This document shows positions 7,754-13,447 of a stretch of 13,447 bases of DNA, in pieces; positions within the stretch are counted from its first letter, which is position 1; every line of letters begins with the position of its first letter. The DNA is from Ruminococcus sp. UBA3280 (GTDB taxonomy: Bacteria > Bacillota > Clostridia > Oscillospirales > Ruminococcaceae). Made by a program: the position numbers and the translations under genes. Under the pieces are notes generated by a model. That model saw nothing but the letters and a program-made list of their open reading frames with translations, ran no database searches and was not told the origin of the DNA. Location: contig DETU01000023.1 in assembly GCA_002362175.1 (NCBI GenBank), positions 1 to 13,447 on the forward strand, written 5' to 3'.

Positions 7754-7774
7754 ATGAAAGAAGGCAGAATTAAT

Positions 7775-8134
7775 ATGACACAGCAGGAAAAATTTGAAAT
7801 TATCATCAAAACACTTGACCTCAAAAAAGGTGAGGACATTCAGGCACTTAAAGTTGCCGACCTCACCATACTTGCCGACTATTTCATAATAGTCAATGGT
7901 ACAAGCAACACACACGCACGTACAATGGCTGATGAAGTGGAGTTCCAGTTATCGCAGAAAGGCATTGAACCTCAGAGACGTGAATCAGATACGGGCAATA
8001 CATGGATTATTCTTGATTATGCCGACATTATTGTACACGTTTTTGACAAAACACAGCGACAGTTCTATAATTTAGAGGGTCTCTGGGCTGATGCTAATCC
8101 CGTTGATATAAGTGATATGCTTATAAAGGAGTGA
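7775..8134 (+). CDS. rsfS: Ribosomal silencing factor RsfS
   Basis: RsfS binds ribosomal protein uL14 on the 50S subunit and blocks joining with 30S, reducing translation in nutrient-poor conditions. I prefer the ATG at 7775 (119 residues, MTQQEKFEIIIKTLD), which has AGAAGG at 7759-7764 and matches usual family starts. The in-frame ATG at 7754, directly after the LCP stop, has an AAGGAT site at 7739-7744 and would add 7 residues, so it cannot be excluded. Family features are GEDIQALKV (17-25), LADYFIIVNGTSNTHARTMADEV (30-52), the IILDYADIIVHVF core (79-91) and the FYNLEGLWADA signature (98-108). The stop overlaps the ribosome binding site of the next gene. Confidence 0.95.
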   Translation: MTQQEKFEIIIKTLDLKKGEDIQALKVADLTILADYFIIVNGTSNTHARTMADEVEFQLSQKGIEPQRRESDTGNTWIILDYADIIVHVFDKTQRQFYNLEGLWADANPVDISDMLIKE

Positions 8135-8141
8135 TTTTTCT

Positions 8142-8507
8142 ATGAAAACCAATAACCCACAGGGAAGAAACGTCGCCACAGCTATCGGAGTATATCTGAT
8201 GATAAAATCCGTACTTAATATGGTTATAGGCGGTGGACTTAGTATCAGTAGTTTACTTATAGCAGTCGGCGGAGCGTTAATGCTTTTTTCGGGAATGCAG
8301 TTTGTGAATTTCGTTGTTGCGGGAGTACTTTTTATAGTTGCAGTTGTACACCTTCCTGCGAATATCTCAAATTTCGGCAGTAACTGGATTTACCTTATTG
8401 AAGGTATTGCAGATATTGTATGTGCGGTTCTCCTTGTTGCAAGGGACGACATAAAAGCACATTTCACAAACAAATGGACAGAATTAAGTGACATATTCAG
8501 AAATTAA
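8142..8507 (+). CDS. Small four-helix membrane protein, function unknown
   Basis: I do not recognise this 121-residue product. It is very hydrophobic with four likely membrane segments at about residues 11-30, 34-51, 53-71 and 82-100. A short polar N-terminus and a charged C-terminal tail of about 20 residues flank them. Gly-rich turns separate the first three helices, and an HLPANISNFGSNW loop joins helices 3 and 4. A strong site (AAAGGAG, 8127-8133) lies 8 bases before the ATG and is embedded in the last codons of rsfS, so expression is tied to that gene. leuS follows after 27 bases. It could be a general membrane-stress or DUF-type protein; I see no catalytic motif. Confidence 0.8.
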   Translation: MKTNNPQGRNVATAIGVYLMIKSVLNMVIGGGLSISSLLIAVGGALMLFSGMQFVNFVVAGVLFIVAVVHLPANISNFGSNWIYLIEGIADIVCAVLLVARDDIKAHFTNKWTELSDIFRN

Positions 8508-8516
8508 AAATACAGT

Positions 8517-8522
8517 AAAGGA
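8517..8522 (+). promoter_or_regulatory. Ribosome binding site for leuS
   Basis: AAAGGA abuts an ATG at 8523 with no spacing but lies 12 bases before the ATG at 8535. This argues that translation begins at 8535 (MDRYDYK), not 8523. Confidence 0.65.
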
Positions 8523-8534
8523 ATGATTTTTCAA

Positions 8535-10940
8535 ATGGACAGATATGATTATAAATCTGTTGAGGCAAAGTGGCAGAAGTACTGGGACGAAAACCATACT
8601 TTTGAAGCATCTGATGACTATTCAAAAAAGAAATTTTACGGACTGGTTGAGTTCCCGTATCCGTCGGGACATGGTATGCACGTAGGTCATATAAAGGCTT
8701 ATTCGGGTCTGGAAGTAATTTCACGTAAAAGACGTATGGAGGGATATAACGTCCTTTTCCCGATTGGTTTCGACGCTTACGGACTTCCCACCGAAAATAC
8801 CGCTATAAAGGAAAAAATTCACCCACGTATTGTTACTGACAGAAATATTGAAAAGTTTACGGGACAGCTCCGCAAGGTAGGATTTTCTTTTGACTGGTCA
8901 AGAGTGATAGACACAACAGAAGAAGGATATTACAAATGGACACAGTGGATTTTCCTGAAAATGTTTGAAAAGGGACTTGTTTTCCGTGACAAGACTTCTG
9001 TAAACTATTGCCCCAGCTGTAAGGTTGTTCTCTCGAACGAGGATTCACAGGGCGGTAAATGCGATGTTTGTCACAGCGATATTGTTCAGAAAACAAAAGA
9101 GGTATGGTATCTCCGTATAACAGAATATGCCGACAGACTTTTACAGGGTCTTGAAAAAGTAGACTATCTTCCCAACGTAAAGCTCCAGCAACAGAACTGG
9201 ATAGGAAAGTCAACGGGTGCGTTTGTTGATTTCAGCATAAAGGAAAATGACGAAAAACTCCGCATTTATACAACACGTCCCGATACACTCTATGGCGTTA
9301 CTTTCATGGTAATCGCTCCTGAACACCCCATTATTCAGAAGTACAGGGACTCTATTTCAAATATTCAGGCTCTTGACGACTATAAAGCAGAGTGTGCAAA
9401 AAAGAGTGAGTTTGAAAGAACACAGCTTGTAAAGGACAAGACAGGCGTTAAAATTGAGGGACTTACAGGTATTAATCCGATAACCAAAAAGGAAATACCT
9501 ATCTATATTTCTGACTATGTAATGATGGGCTATGGTACGGGTGCTATTATGGCTGTTCCTGCTCACGACGGCAGAGACTATGATTTTGCCAAGAAGTTTG
9601 GCATTGATATTATTGAAGTAATAAAGGGCGGTGACATTTCAAAGGAAGCCTATACAGGTGACGGTGAAATGGTCAATTCCGACGTACTTAACGGCATTTC
9701 AAACAAGAAAGAAGCAATAGAAAAGGCTCTTTCCATTCTTGAGGAACTCGGTTGCGGTGAGCGTGGCGTACAGTACAAAATGAAAGACTGGGCATTCAAC
9801 CGTCAGAGATACTGGGGTGAACCTATTCCGATTGTACATTGTGAAAAGTGCGGAATGGTTGCCGTGCCTTATGAAGAATTACCGCTCCGTCTGCCCGAAC
9901 TCGAAAACTTTGAACCGGGTACGGACGGTGAAAGCCCTCTTGCTAAAATAGACAGCTTTGTTAACTGCAAGTGTCCGAAGTGCAAGGGCGACGCAAAGCG
10001 TGAAACCGACACAATGCCACAGTGGGCAGGTTCGTCGTGGTACTTCCTCCGCTACTGTGACCCGAAAAATAAAAGTGAATTTGCATCTCAGAAAGCTCTT
10101 GAATACTGGATGCCTGTTGACTGGTACAACGGCGGTATGGAACACGTTACACGTCATATGATTTACTCAAGATTCTGGCATAAGTTCCTTTACGACCTCG
10201 GTCTTGTACCTACCGATGAACCCTATGCAAAGAGAACCGCTCAGGGTCTTATTCTTGGACCCGACGGCGAAAAAATGAGTAAGACAAGAGGAAACGTAAT
10301 TGACCTGAATGACGTTGTTGAAGATTTTGGTGCGGACGTTCTCCGCCTTTACGTACTCTTTATGGGTGACTATGAAAAGGCTGCTCCGTGGAGTGTAAAC
10401 GGCATAAAGGGCTGTAAGAGATTCATTGACAGAGTTTGGGGACTTCAGGATATTCTTACAGACGGTGATGAGTACTCTGACAAACTCCGTTCTAACTTCC
10501 ACAAGACCATTAAAAAAGTTACTGATGACATTGAAGCTATGAAGTTCAATACGGCTATTGCCGCTATGATGACACTTCTCAATGACATATATGCAGTTGG
10601 TTCGATAAACAAGGCTGAACTTTCTTCACTCTGTATAATGCTTAACCCGTTCGCACCTCACATCACAGAAGAAATTTACAACATCATTACAGGAAAAATT
10701 CTCAATGAACAGGAATGGATTGAATACGACGAAAAATTCTGTGTTGATGAAACTATTGAAATAGTAGTGCAGGTAAACGGCAAGCTTAAGGCAAAACTCA
10801 ATGTTGCACCCGATTCCGACAAGGATTCTGTAATTGCTATGGCACTCGCTGACGAAAAAGTTAAAGAAACTGTTGACGGCAAGAACATAATAAAACAGAT
10901 ATATGTACCAAATAAACTTGTTAATATTGTAGCAAAATAA
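8535..10940 (+). CDS. leuS: Leucyl-tRNA synthetase
   Basis: This class I synthetase charges tRNA-Leu with leucine. From the ATG at 8535 it has 801 residues, normal for the bacterial form. The HIGH-type motif is HVGH (49-52, at 8679-8690, in PYPSGHGMHVGH). The KMSKS-type motif is KMSKT (580-584, at 10272-10286), a conservative variant. Between them lie a zinc-ribbon-like pair (CPSC near 9009 and CDVC near 9061) and the CP1 editing domain with TTRPDTLYG and the GAIMAVPAHDGRDYD segment near 9540-9585, whose Asp positions block mischarging. A second Cys cluster follows (CEKCG near 9841; CKCPKC near 9967). WAGSSWYFLRYCDP and the C-terminal VQVNGKLKAKL are also typical. The 27-base gap before it leaves no room for a T-box leader, so it appears to be transcribed with the upstream genes. 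Confidence 0.98.
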   Translation: MDRYDYKSVEAKWQKYWDENHTFEASDDYSKKKFYGLVEFPYPSGHGMHVGHIKAYSGLEVISRKRRMEGYNVLFPIGFDAYGLPTENTAIKEKIHPRIVTDRNIEKFTGQLRKVGFSFDWSRVIDTTEEGYYKWTQWIFLKMFEKGLVFRDKTSVNYCPSCKVVLSNEDSQGGKCDVCHSDIVQKTKEVWYLRITEYADRLLQGLEKVDYLPNVKLQQQNWIGKSTGAFVDFSIKENDEKLRIYTTRPDTLYGVTFMVIAPEHPIIQKYRDSISNIQALDDYKAECAKKSEFERTQLVKDKTGVKIEGLTGINPITKKEIPIYISDYVMMGYGTGAIMAVPAHDGRDYDFAKKFGIDIIEVIKGGDISKEAYTGDGEMVNSDVLNGISNKKEAIEKALSILEELGCGERGVQYKMKDWAFNRQRYWGEPIPIVHCEKCGMVAVPYEELPLRLPELENFEPGTDGESPLAKIDSFVNCKCPKCKGDAKRETDTMPQWAGSSWYFLRYCDPKNKSEFASQKALEYWMPVDWYNGGMEHVTRHMIYSRFWHKFLYDLGLVPTDEPYAKRTAQGLILGPDGEKMSKTRGNVIDLNDVVEDFGADVLRLYVLFMGDYEKAAPWSVNGIKGCKRFIDRVWGLQDILTDGDEYSDKLRSNFHKTIKKVTDDIEAMKFNTAIAAMMTLLNDIYAVGSINKAELSSLCIMLNPFAPHITEEIYNIITGKILNEQEWIEYDEKFCVDETIEIVVQVNGKLKAKLNVAPDSDKDSVIAMALADEKVKETVDGKNIIKQIYVPNKLVNIVAK

Positions 10941-10967
10941 CGAATTTTAAAATTACAGAAAAAAAGC

Positions 10968-10996
10968 TTGACAATTCTGAAAAAATGTGGTAAACT
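10968..10996 (+). promoter_or_regulatory. Sigma-A-type promoter for rpsU
   Basis: A perfect -35 TTGACA (10968-10973) is followed by exactly 17 bases and then TAAACT (10991-10996) as -10, preceded by TGG (10988-10990), an extended -10 element. It lies 28 bases after the leuS stop and 141 bases before the rpsU start. Transcription would begin near 11003, giving a leader of about 130 bases. Confidence 0.85.
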
Positions 10997-11040
10997 ATTA
11001 TTATATTGTTTATGATTTAGCTTTTGTATCTGCTGTTTTT

Positions 11041-11118
11041 TCGAGGTATAGGCTGACTGACACTCTTTTATGAGTGATTAGTATAGATGCACCGTGATTT
11101 ATTCGGTGTAACCTCTGA
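11041..11118 (+). promoter_or_regulatory. Candidate structured leader RNA (three-way junction) upstream of rpsU
   Basis: By eye the leader folds into a closing stem GAGGT (11043-11047) with ACCTC (11111-11115) enclosing two hairpins. Hairpin A is CACTC (11061-11065) with GAGTG (11072-11076), extendable across an internal loop by ACT (11056-11058) with AGT (11080-11082). Hairpin B is TGCACCG (11088-11094) with CGGTGTA (11104-11110), 7 pairs including one G-U, directly adjacent to the closing stem so the two could stack. The ribosome binding site AAGGGAGGG (11121-11129) starts just after it. This could be an autoregulatory site for S21, but I cannot assign it to a known family. Confidence 0.5.
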
Positions 11119-11136
11119 ATAAGGGAGGGAAAATAA

Positions 11137-11310
11137 GTGGCAGAAGTTCGTGTTGGCAAAAACGAGTCTCTGGATACAGCTCTTAAGAGATTTAAGAGGT
11201 CATGTGCCAAGGACGGCGTTATAGCTGAAGTTCGTAAGAGAGAACATTACGAAAAGCCTTCAGTAAAGCGTAAGAAGAAGTCTGAGGCAGCTCGTAAGCG
11301 TAAGTATTAA
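11137..11310 (+). CDS. rpsU: 30S ribosomal protein S21 (bS21)
   Basis: This encodes a 57-residue, strongly basic protein starting at GTG (11137), read as Met, with the excellent site AAGGGAGGG (11121-11129). The sequence begins VAEVRVGKNESLDTALKRF, then RSCAKDGVIAEVRKREHYEKPS, and ends in a Lys/Arg-rich tail (KRKKKSEAARKRKY), as in bacterial S21. S21 sits on the 30S platform near the anti-Shine-Dalgarno end of 16S rRNA and helps initiation. It has its own promoter and terminator and so forms a single-gene unit between two longer gene runs. No residue is missing compared with the family. Confidence 0.97.
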   Translation: MAEVRVGKNESLDTALKRFKRSCAKDGVIAEVRKREHYEKPSVKRKKKSEAARKRKY

Positions 11311-11336
11311 TCTTGCGGTAGCTAATTAAAGTTGAT

Positions 11337-11363
11337 AAAAGCGGGCTTTACGGCTCGCTTTTT
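11337..11363 (+). terminator. Intrinsic terminator after rpsU
   Basis: GCGGGC (11341-11346) pairs with GCTCGC (11353-11358), with one G-U pair, around a 6-base loop. The preceding AAAA can extend the stem into the run of T that begins at 11359. It ends the rpsU unit 27-53 bases after the stop codon. It also lies inside any upstream extension of yqeG, which argues for the later yqeG start. Confidence 0.9.
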
Positions 11364-11395
11364 CCTTTATGCGACAGATTCCGACAAAAAACAAC

Positions 11396-11402
11396 AGGAG
11401 GT
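11396..11402 (+). promoter_or_regulatory. Ribosome binding site for yqeG
   Basis: AGGAGGT, a near-perfect Shine-Dalgarno sequence, lies 4-5 bases before the ATG at 11407. It fixes the yqeG start there rather than at upstream in-frame TTG 11332. Confidence 0.8.
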
Positions 11403-11406
11403 AAAT

Positions 11407-11901
11407 ATGCTTTTCAAATCAACTGCGTATTTCAGGAGAGTTACCGATATAACACCTGAATTTCTTGAAAAACTGGGCGTTAAAGGTCTTATTCTTGACG
11501 TTGACAACACATTGACAACCCATGATAATCCTTTGCCTGCCGAACGTGTTCCCGAATGGGTGAATCTGATGAAAAAGAGTAAGATAAAACTTGTTATTGT
11601 ATCAAATAATCACCCGCCGAGAGTAAAGCCGTTTGCCGATATGCTCGGTATCGATTATGTCTGTGAGGGGAAAAAACCACTCTCAAAAGGGTTTAAAGAG
11701 GCAGTCGGAAAAATTAGACTTCCTCTGAAAAATATAGCGGCAGTGGGAGACCAGATTTTTACGGACGTTCTCGGTGCTAATCTCTATGGCATAAAAATGC
11801 TTTACACTGCTCCGATAGAACACGAAAAAACTACGTTTTTTAAGATAAAACGCACTCTTGAAAAACCGTTTCTTCCTAAAAAATTTCAAATAAAGGAGTA
11901 G
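11407..11901 (+). CDS. yqeG: YqeG-family HAD-superfamily phosphatase
   Basis: This is a small subclass IIIA HAD hydrolase of 164 residues, close to the usual YqeG length. Motif I is DVDNT (31-35, nucleophile D31 and acid/base D33), motif II is SNN (66-68), the motif III Lys is in EGKKP (88-91), and the last metal-binding motif is GDQIFTD (114-120). Related proteins include phosphatidylglycerophosphate phosphatases, so a role in lipid head-group metabolism is possible, but YqeG substrates are not certain. It is 6 bases from aroQ. I see no clear promoter between the rpsU terminator and this gene, so transcription may come from readthrough or a weak site I missed. In B. subtilis yqeG heads the yqeG-yqeH-aroE-yqeI cluster, whereas here it is next to aroQ. 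Confidence 0.93.
   Translation: MLFKSTAYFRRVTDITPEFLEKLGVKGLILDVDNTLTTHDNPLPAERVPEWVNLMKKSKIKLVIVSNNHPPRVKPFADMLGIDYVCEGKKPLSKGFKEAVGKIRLPLKNIAAVGDQIFTDVLGANLYGIKMLYTAPIEHEKTTFFKIKRTLEKPFLPKKFQIKE
11892..11898 (+). promoter_or_regulatory. Ribosome binding site for aroQ
   Basis: AAAGGAG lies 9 bases before a TTG at 11908 and is embedded in the last codons of yqeG (Lys-Glu-stop). It supports the TTG start. Confidence 0.75.
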
Positions 11902-11907
11902 TTTGAA

Positions 11908-12339
11908 TTGATTAAAAAAATTCTTGTGATACATGGTCCTAACCTTAACCTTCTCGGAGAACGTGAACCCGGAGTTTACGGAAATTCGGGAATAGAAGTA
12001 CTCAACAGCAATATTATTGACCGTGCAAAAGAGCAGGGACTTGAATGTGAAATTTTCCAGTCAAACCACGAGGGTGCAATTATTGATAAACTTCACAGTG
12101 CAAGAAAGGATTTCGACGGAGTTATTATAAATGCTGGTGCTTACACCCATTACAGTTATGCTATAAGGGACGCTATTTCTGCTATAAAAATTCCCTGTAT
12201 TGAGGTTCATATAAGCAATGTTGACGCAAGAGACGCTTTCCGTGCAAACTCTGTTATCGCACCTGTATGCAAGGGTAGTATAAGCGGTTTCGGTTTCGGA
12301 AGCTACTATCTGGCCGTTCAGGCACTCTCGGAGATGTGA
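11908..12339 (+). CDS. aroQ: 3-dehydroquinate dehydratase, type II
   Basis: This enzyme catalyses the third step of the shikimate pathway, dehydrating 3-dehydroquinate to 3-dehydroshikimate, as a cytosolic dodecamer. The TTG start at 11908 gives 143 residues, normal for type II enzymes. The sequence has GPNLNLLGERE (10-20), the flexible-lid R19 and catalytic Y24, the NAGAYTHYS segment (75-83) with N75 and H81, and the EVHISNVDAR segment (99-108) with E99, H101 and R108, followed by R112. These fall at the classical type II positions. It lies 6 bases after yqeG and one base before the aminopeptidase gene. The aroQ-aminopeptidase order followed by efp is widespread in Firmicutes. Confidence 0.97.
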   Translation: MIKKILVIHGPNLNLLGEREPGVYGNSGIEVLNSNIIDRAKEQGLECEIFQSNHEGAIIDKLHSARKDFDGVIINAGAYTHYSYAIRDAISAIKIPCIEVHISNVDARDAFRANSVIAPVCKGSISGFGFGSYYLAVQALSEM

Positions 12340-12340
12340 A

Positions 12341-13402
12341 ATGAACAGATTTGAAAAGCTTTTTGAACATCTTGACACAGACTGTGCATTGATAACGTCC
12401 GATATAAACAGGCGTTATTTTACGGGTATGAAGTCGTCAGCAGGAGTTGTGCTTGCGTTTCCCGAAAAGGCGTATCTTCTTATAGATTTCCGTTATATAG
12501 AAAAGGCACGGGCAACTGTGAAAAATGCTGAAGTTATCGAACTTTTCAAGATAAAACCTCAGCTTACGGAACTTATGAAAAAGCATAACGCACATACTAT
12601 GTCGATTGAGTCCGAAACAATGACGGTTAAAACACTTAACAGCTATAAACATTTTTTTCCGCAGATTGAAATTGATGATTCCGACAATCTCAGTACAGCT
12701 ATAGACAGATTGCGTATGATTAAAGACGAAGAAGAAATTGCGTGTATACGCAAGGCACAGGAAATAGCTGAAAAGTCGCTTGACGAACTTATGCCGTTTA
12801 TAAAAGTCGGAAAAACAGAGCGTGAAATTGCACTTGAACTCAACCGACTTATGTTTCAGAACGGTGCGGAAGATTTGTCTTTTGAGACTATTGTTCTTTC
12901 AGGTTCAAACACGTCCATGCCTCATGGTGTTCCGTCCGATAAGAAAGTACAGAACGGTGATTTTGTACTTATGGATTTCGGTGCGGTATGGAACGGCTAT
13001 CATAGTGATATGACACGCACAATTTGTGTCGGCGAACCTGACGAAGAAATGAAAAAGGTTTACAATACCGTTCTTGAGGCACAGCTTGCAGGTCTTGAAA
13101 ATGCCCGTGCAGGAATTACGGGAAAAGAATTTGACAAAATTTCACGTGACATTATCGAAAAAGCAGGTTACGGCGATAATTTCGGTCATTCTCTCGGTCA
13201 CGGCGTGGGTCTTGAAATTCACGAAAAGCCTAACGCTTCACCTAATTATGATTCCGTTCTTGAATCGGGAAGTGTTGTGACCGTTGAACCGGGTATTTAT
13301 ATTGAGGGGAAATTCGGCGTGCGTATAGAAGATTTTGTCATTTTGACTGAAAATGGTTGTGATAATTTGACGAAATATGCTAAAAATATAATATCTTTAT
13401 AA
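12341..13402 (+). CDS. yqhT: Xaa-Pro aminopeptidase (M24B metallopeptidase, PepP/YqhT-like)
   Basis: This protein removes N-terminal residues preceding proline from peptides, using two metal ions. The 353-residue product has a creatinase-type N-terminal domain (about 1-125) and a pita-bread catalytic domain (about 130-350). The five metal ligands are visible: D212 (MDFGAVWNGYHSD), D223, H287 (GHSLGHGVG), E316 (TVEPGIY) and E330 (GVRIEDFV). H195 (MPHG) matches the usual substrate-side histidine. The ATG is one base after the aroQ stop, with GGAG at 12330-12333. Length and context match B. subtilis YqhT, encoded between aroQ (yqhS) and efp. Family membership is firm; strict Xaa-Pro specificity is inferred from the family. 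Confidence 0.94.
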   Translation: MNRFEKLFEHLDTDCALITSDINRRYFTGMKSSAGVVLAFPEKAYLLIDFRYIEKARATVKNAEVIELFKIKPQLTELMKKHNAHTMSIESETMTVKTLNSYKHFFPQIEIDDSDNLSTAIDRLRMIKDEEEIACIRKAQEIAEKSLDELMPFIKVGKTEREIALELNRLMFQNGAEDLSFETIVLSGSNTSMPHGVPSDKKVQNGDFVLMDFGAVWNGYHSDMTRTICVGEPDEEMKKVYNTVLEAQLAGLENARAGITGKEFDKISRDIIEKAGYGDNFGHSLGHGVGLEIHEKPNASPNYDSVLESGSVVTVEPGIYIEGKFGVRIEDFVILTENGCDNLTKYAKNIISL

Positions 13403-13419
13403 TATTTTGCTTTCAGGTA

Positions 13420-13447
13420 TTGTAAAAATTATTTAGATATGGTAAAA
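13420..13447 (+). promoter_or_regulatory. Possible promoter cut by window end (for downstream gene, probably efp)
   Basis: TTGTAA (13420-13425) is followed by 17 bases and then TAAAA (13443-13447), which the window edge truncates. TGG stands immediately before it, as in the rpsU promoter. The spacing and extended -10 are suggestive, but the region is AT-rich and the element is incomplete. The rest of 13403-13447 shows no gene and no terminator-like hairpin. Confidence 0.3.

Noticed and set aside
9879..10157. Open frames on either strand within leuS (also 8857-9213, 9357-9566, 10167-10502)
   Set aside because: They are shadows of a highly conserved synthetase gene, without start signals or recognisable products.
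11332..11406. Upstream extension of yqeG to TTG 11332
   Set aside because: It reads through the rpsU terminator hairpin and lacks a ribosome binding site. AGGAGGT directly precedes ATG 11407.
1..13447. A hidden defence, mobile or biosynthetic system
   Set aside because: All frames with plausible starts are housekeeping genes on one strand. I saw no integrase, transposase, toxin pair, reverse transcriptase, CRISPR-like direct repeats or compositional island.

Overview
This window is a chromosomal core-gene region of a low-to-moderate GC member of the Clostridia. Gene order, protein wording and strong AAAGGAG-type ribosome binding sites suggest a Ruminococcus-like Oscillospiraceae; the genus is my inference, not something the sequence proves. 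All genes lie on the + strand with very tight spacing. I see no transposase, phage gene, CRISPR array, tRNA or rRNA, and no gene-free stretch longer than about 200 bases.

Layout. Positions 1-10940 hold a long co-directional run: the 3' part of smc (chromosome condensation), ftsY (SRP receptor), rdgB (house-cleaning nucleotide pyrophosphatase), yhbY (ribosome-associated RNA-binding protein), nadD (NAD synthesis), yqeK (Ap4A hydrolase), an LCP-family cell-wall ligase, rsfS (ribosome silencing factor), a small four-helix membrane protein of unknown function, and leuS. Neighbours overlap or are 1-34 bases apart, so this looks like one operon that starts upstream of the window. Positions 10941-11370 form a separate single-gene unit: a clear sigma-A-type promoter, a roughly 130-base leader that can fold into a three-way junction, rpsU (ribosomal protein S21, GTG start) and a strong intrinsic terminator. 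Positions 11407-13402 hold yqeG (HAD phosphatase), aroQ (3-dehydroquinate dehydratase) and an M24B aminopeptidase. The last 45 bases contain a possible promoter cut by the window edge; by known gene order the next gene is probably efp.

How the genes work together. Most are housekeeping genes for ribosome assembly or activity (yhbY, rsfS, rpsU, leuS), membrane targeting of ribosomes (ftsY), nucleotide hygiene and NAD/Ap4A metabolism (rdgB, nadD, yqeK), chromosome structure (smc) and wall assembly (LCP). yhbY-nadD-yqeK-rsfS and yqeG correspond to members of the Bacillus subtilis yqe cluster, here split and rearranged around ftsY, leuS and rpsU.

I did not find a convincing new multi-gene system. 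The features most worth a second look are: (1) FtsY, whose acidic low-complexity domain and membrane-targeting-like motifs sit after the GTPase domain instead of before it; (2) the LCP protein's about 200-residue cytoplasmic tail with repeated Y-x-G-[K/R] motifs and a polybasic block; (3) the structured rpsU leader; (4) the uncharacterised membrane protein between rsfS and leuS.
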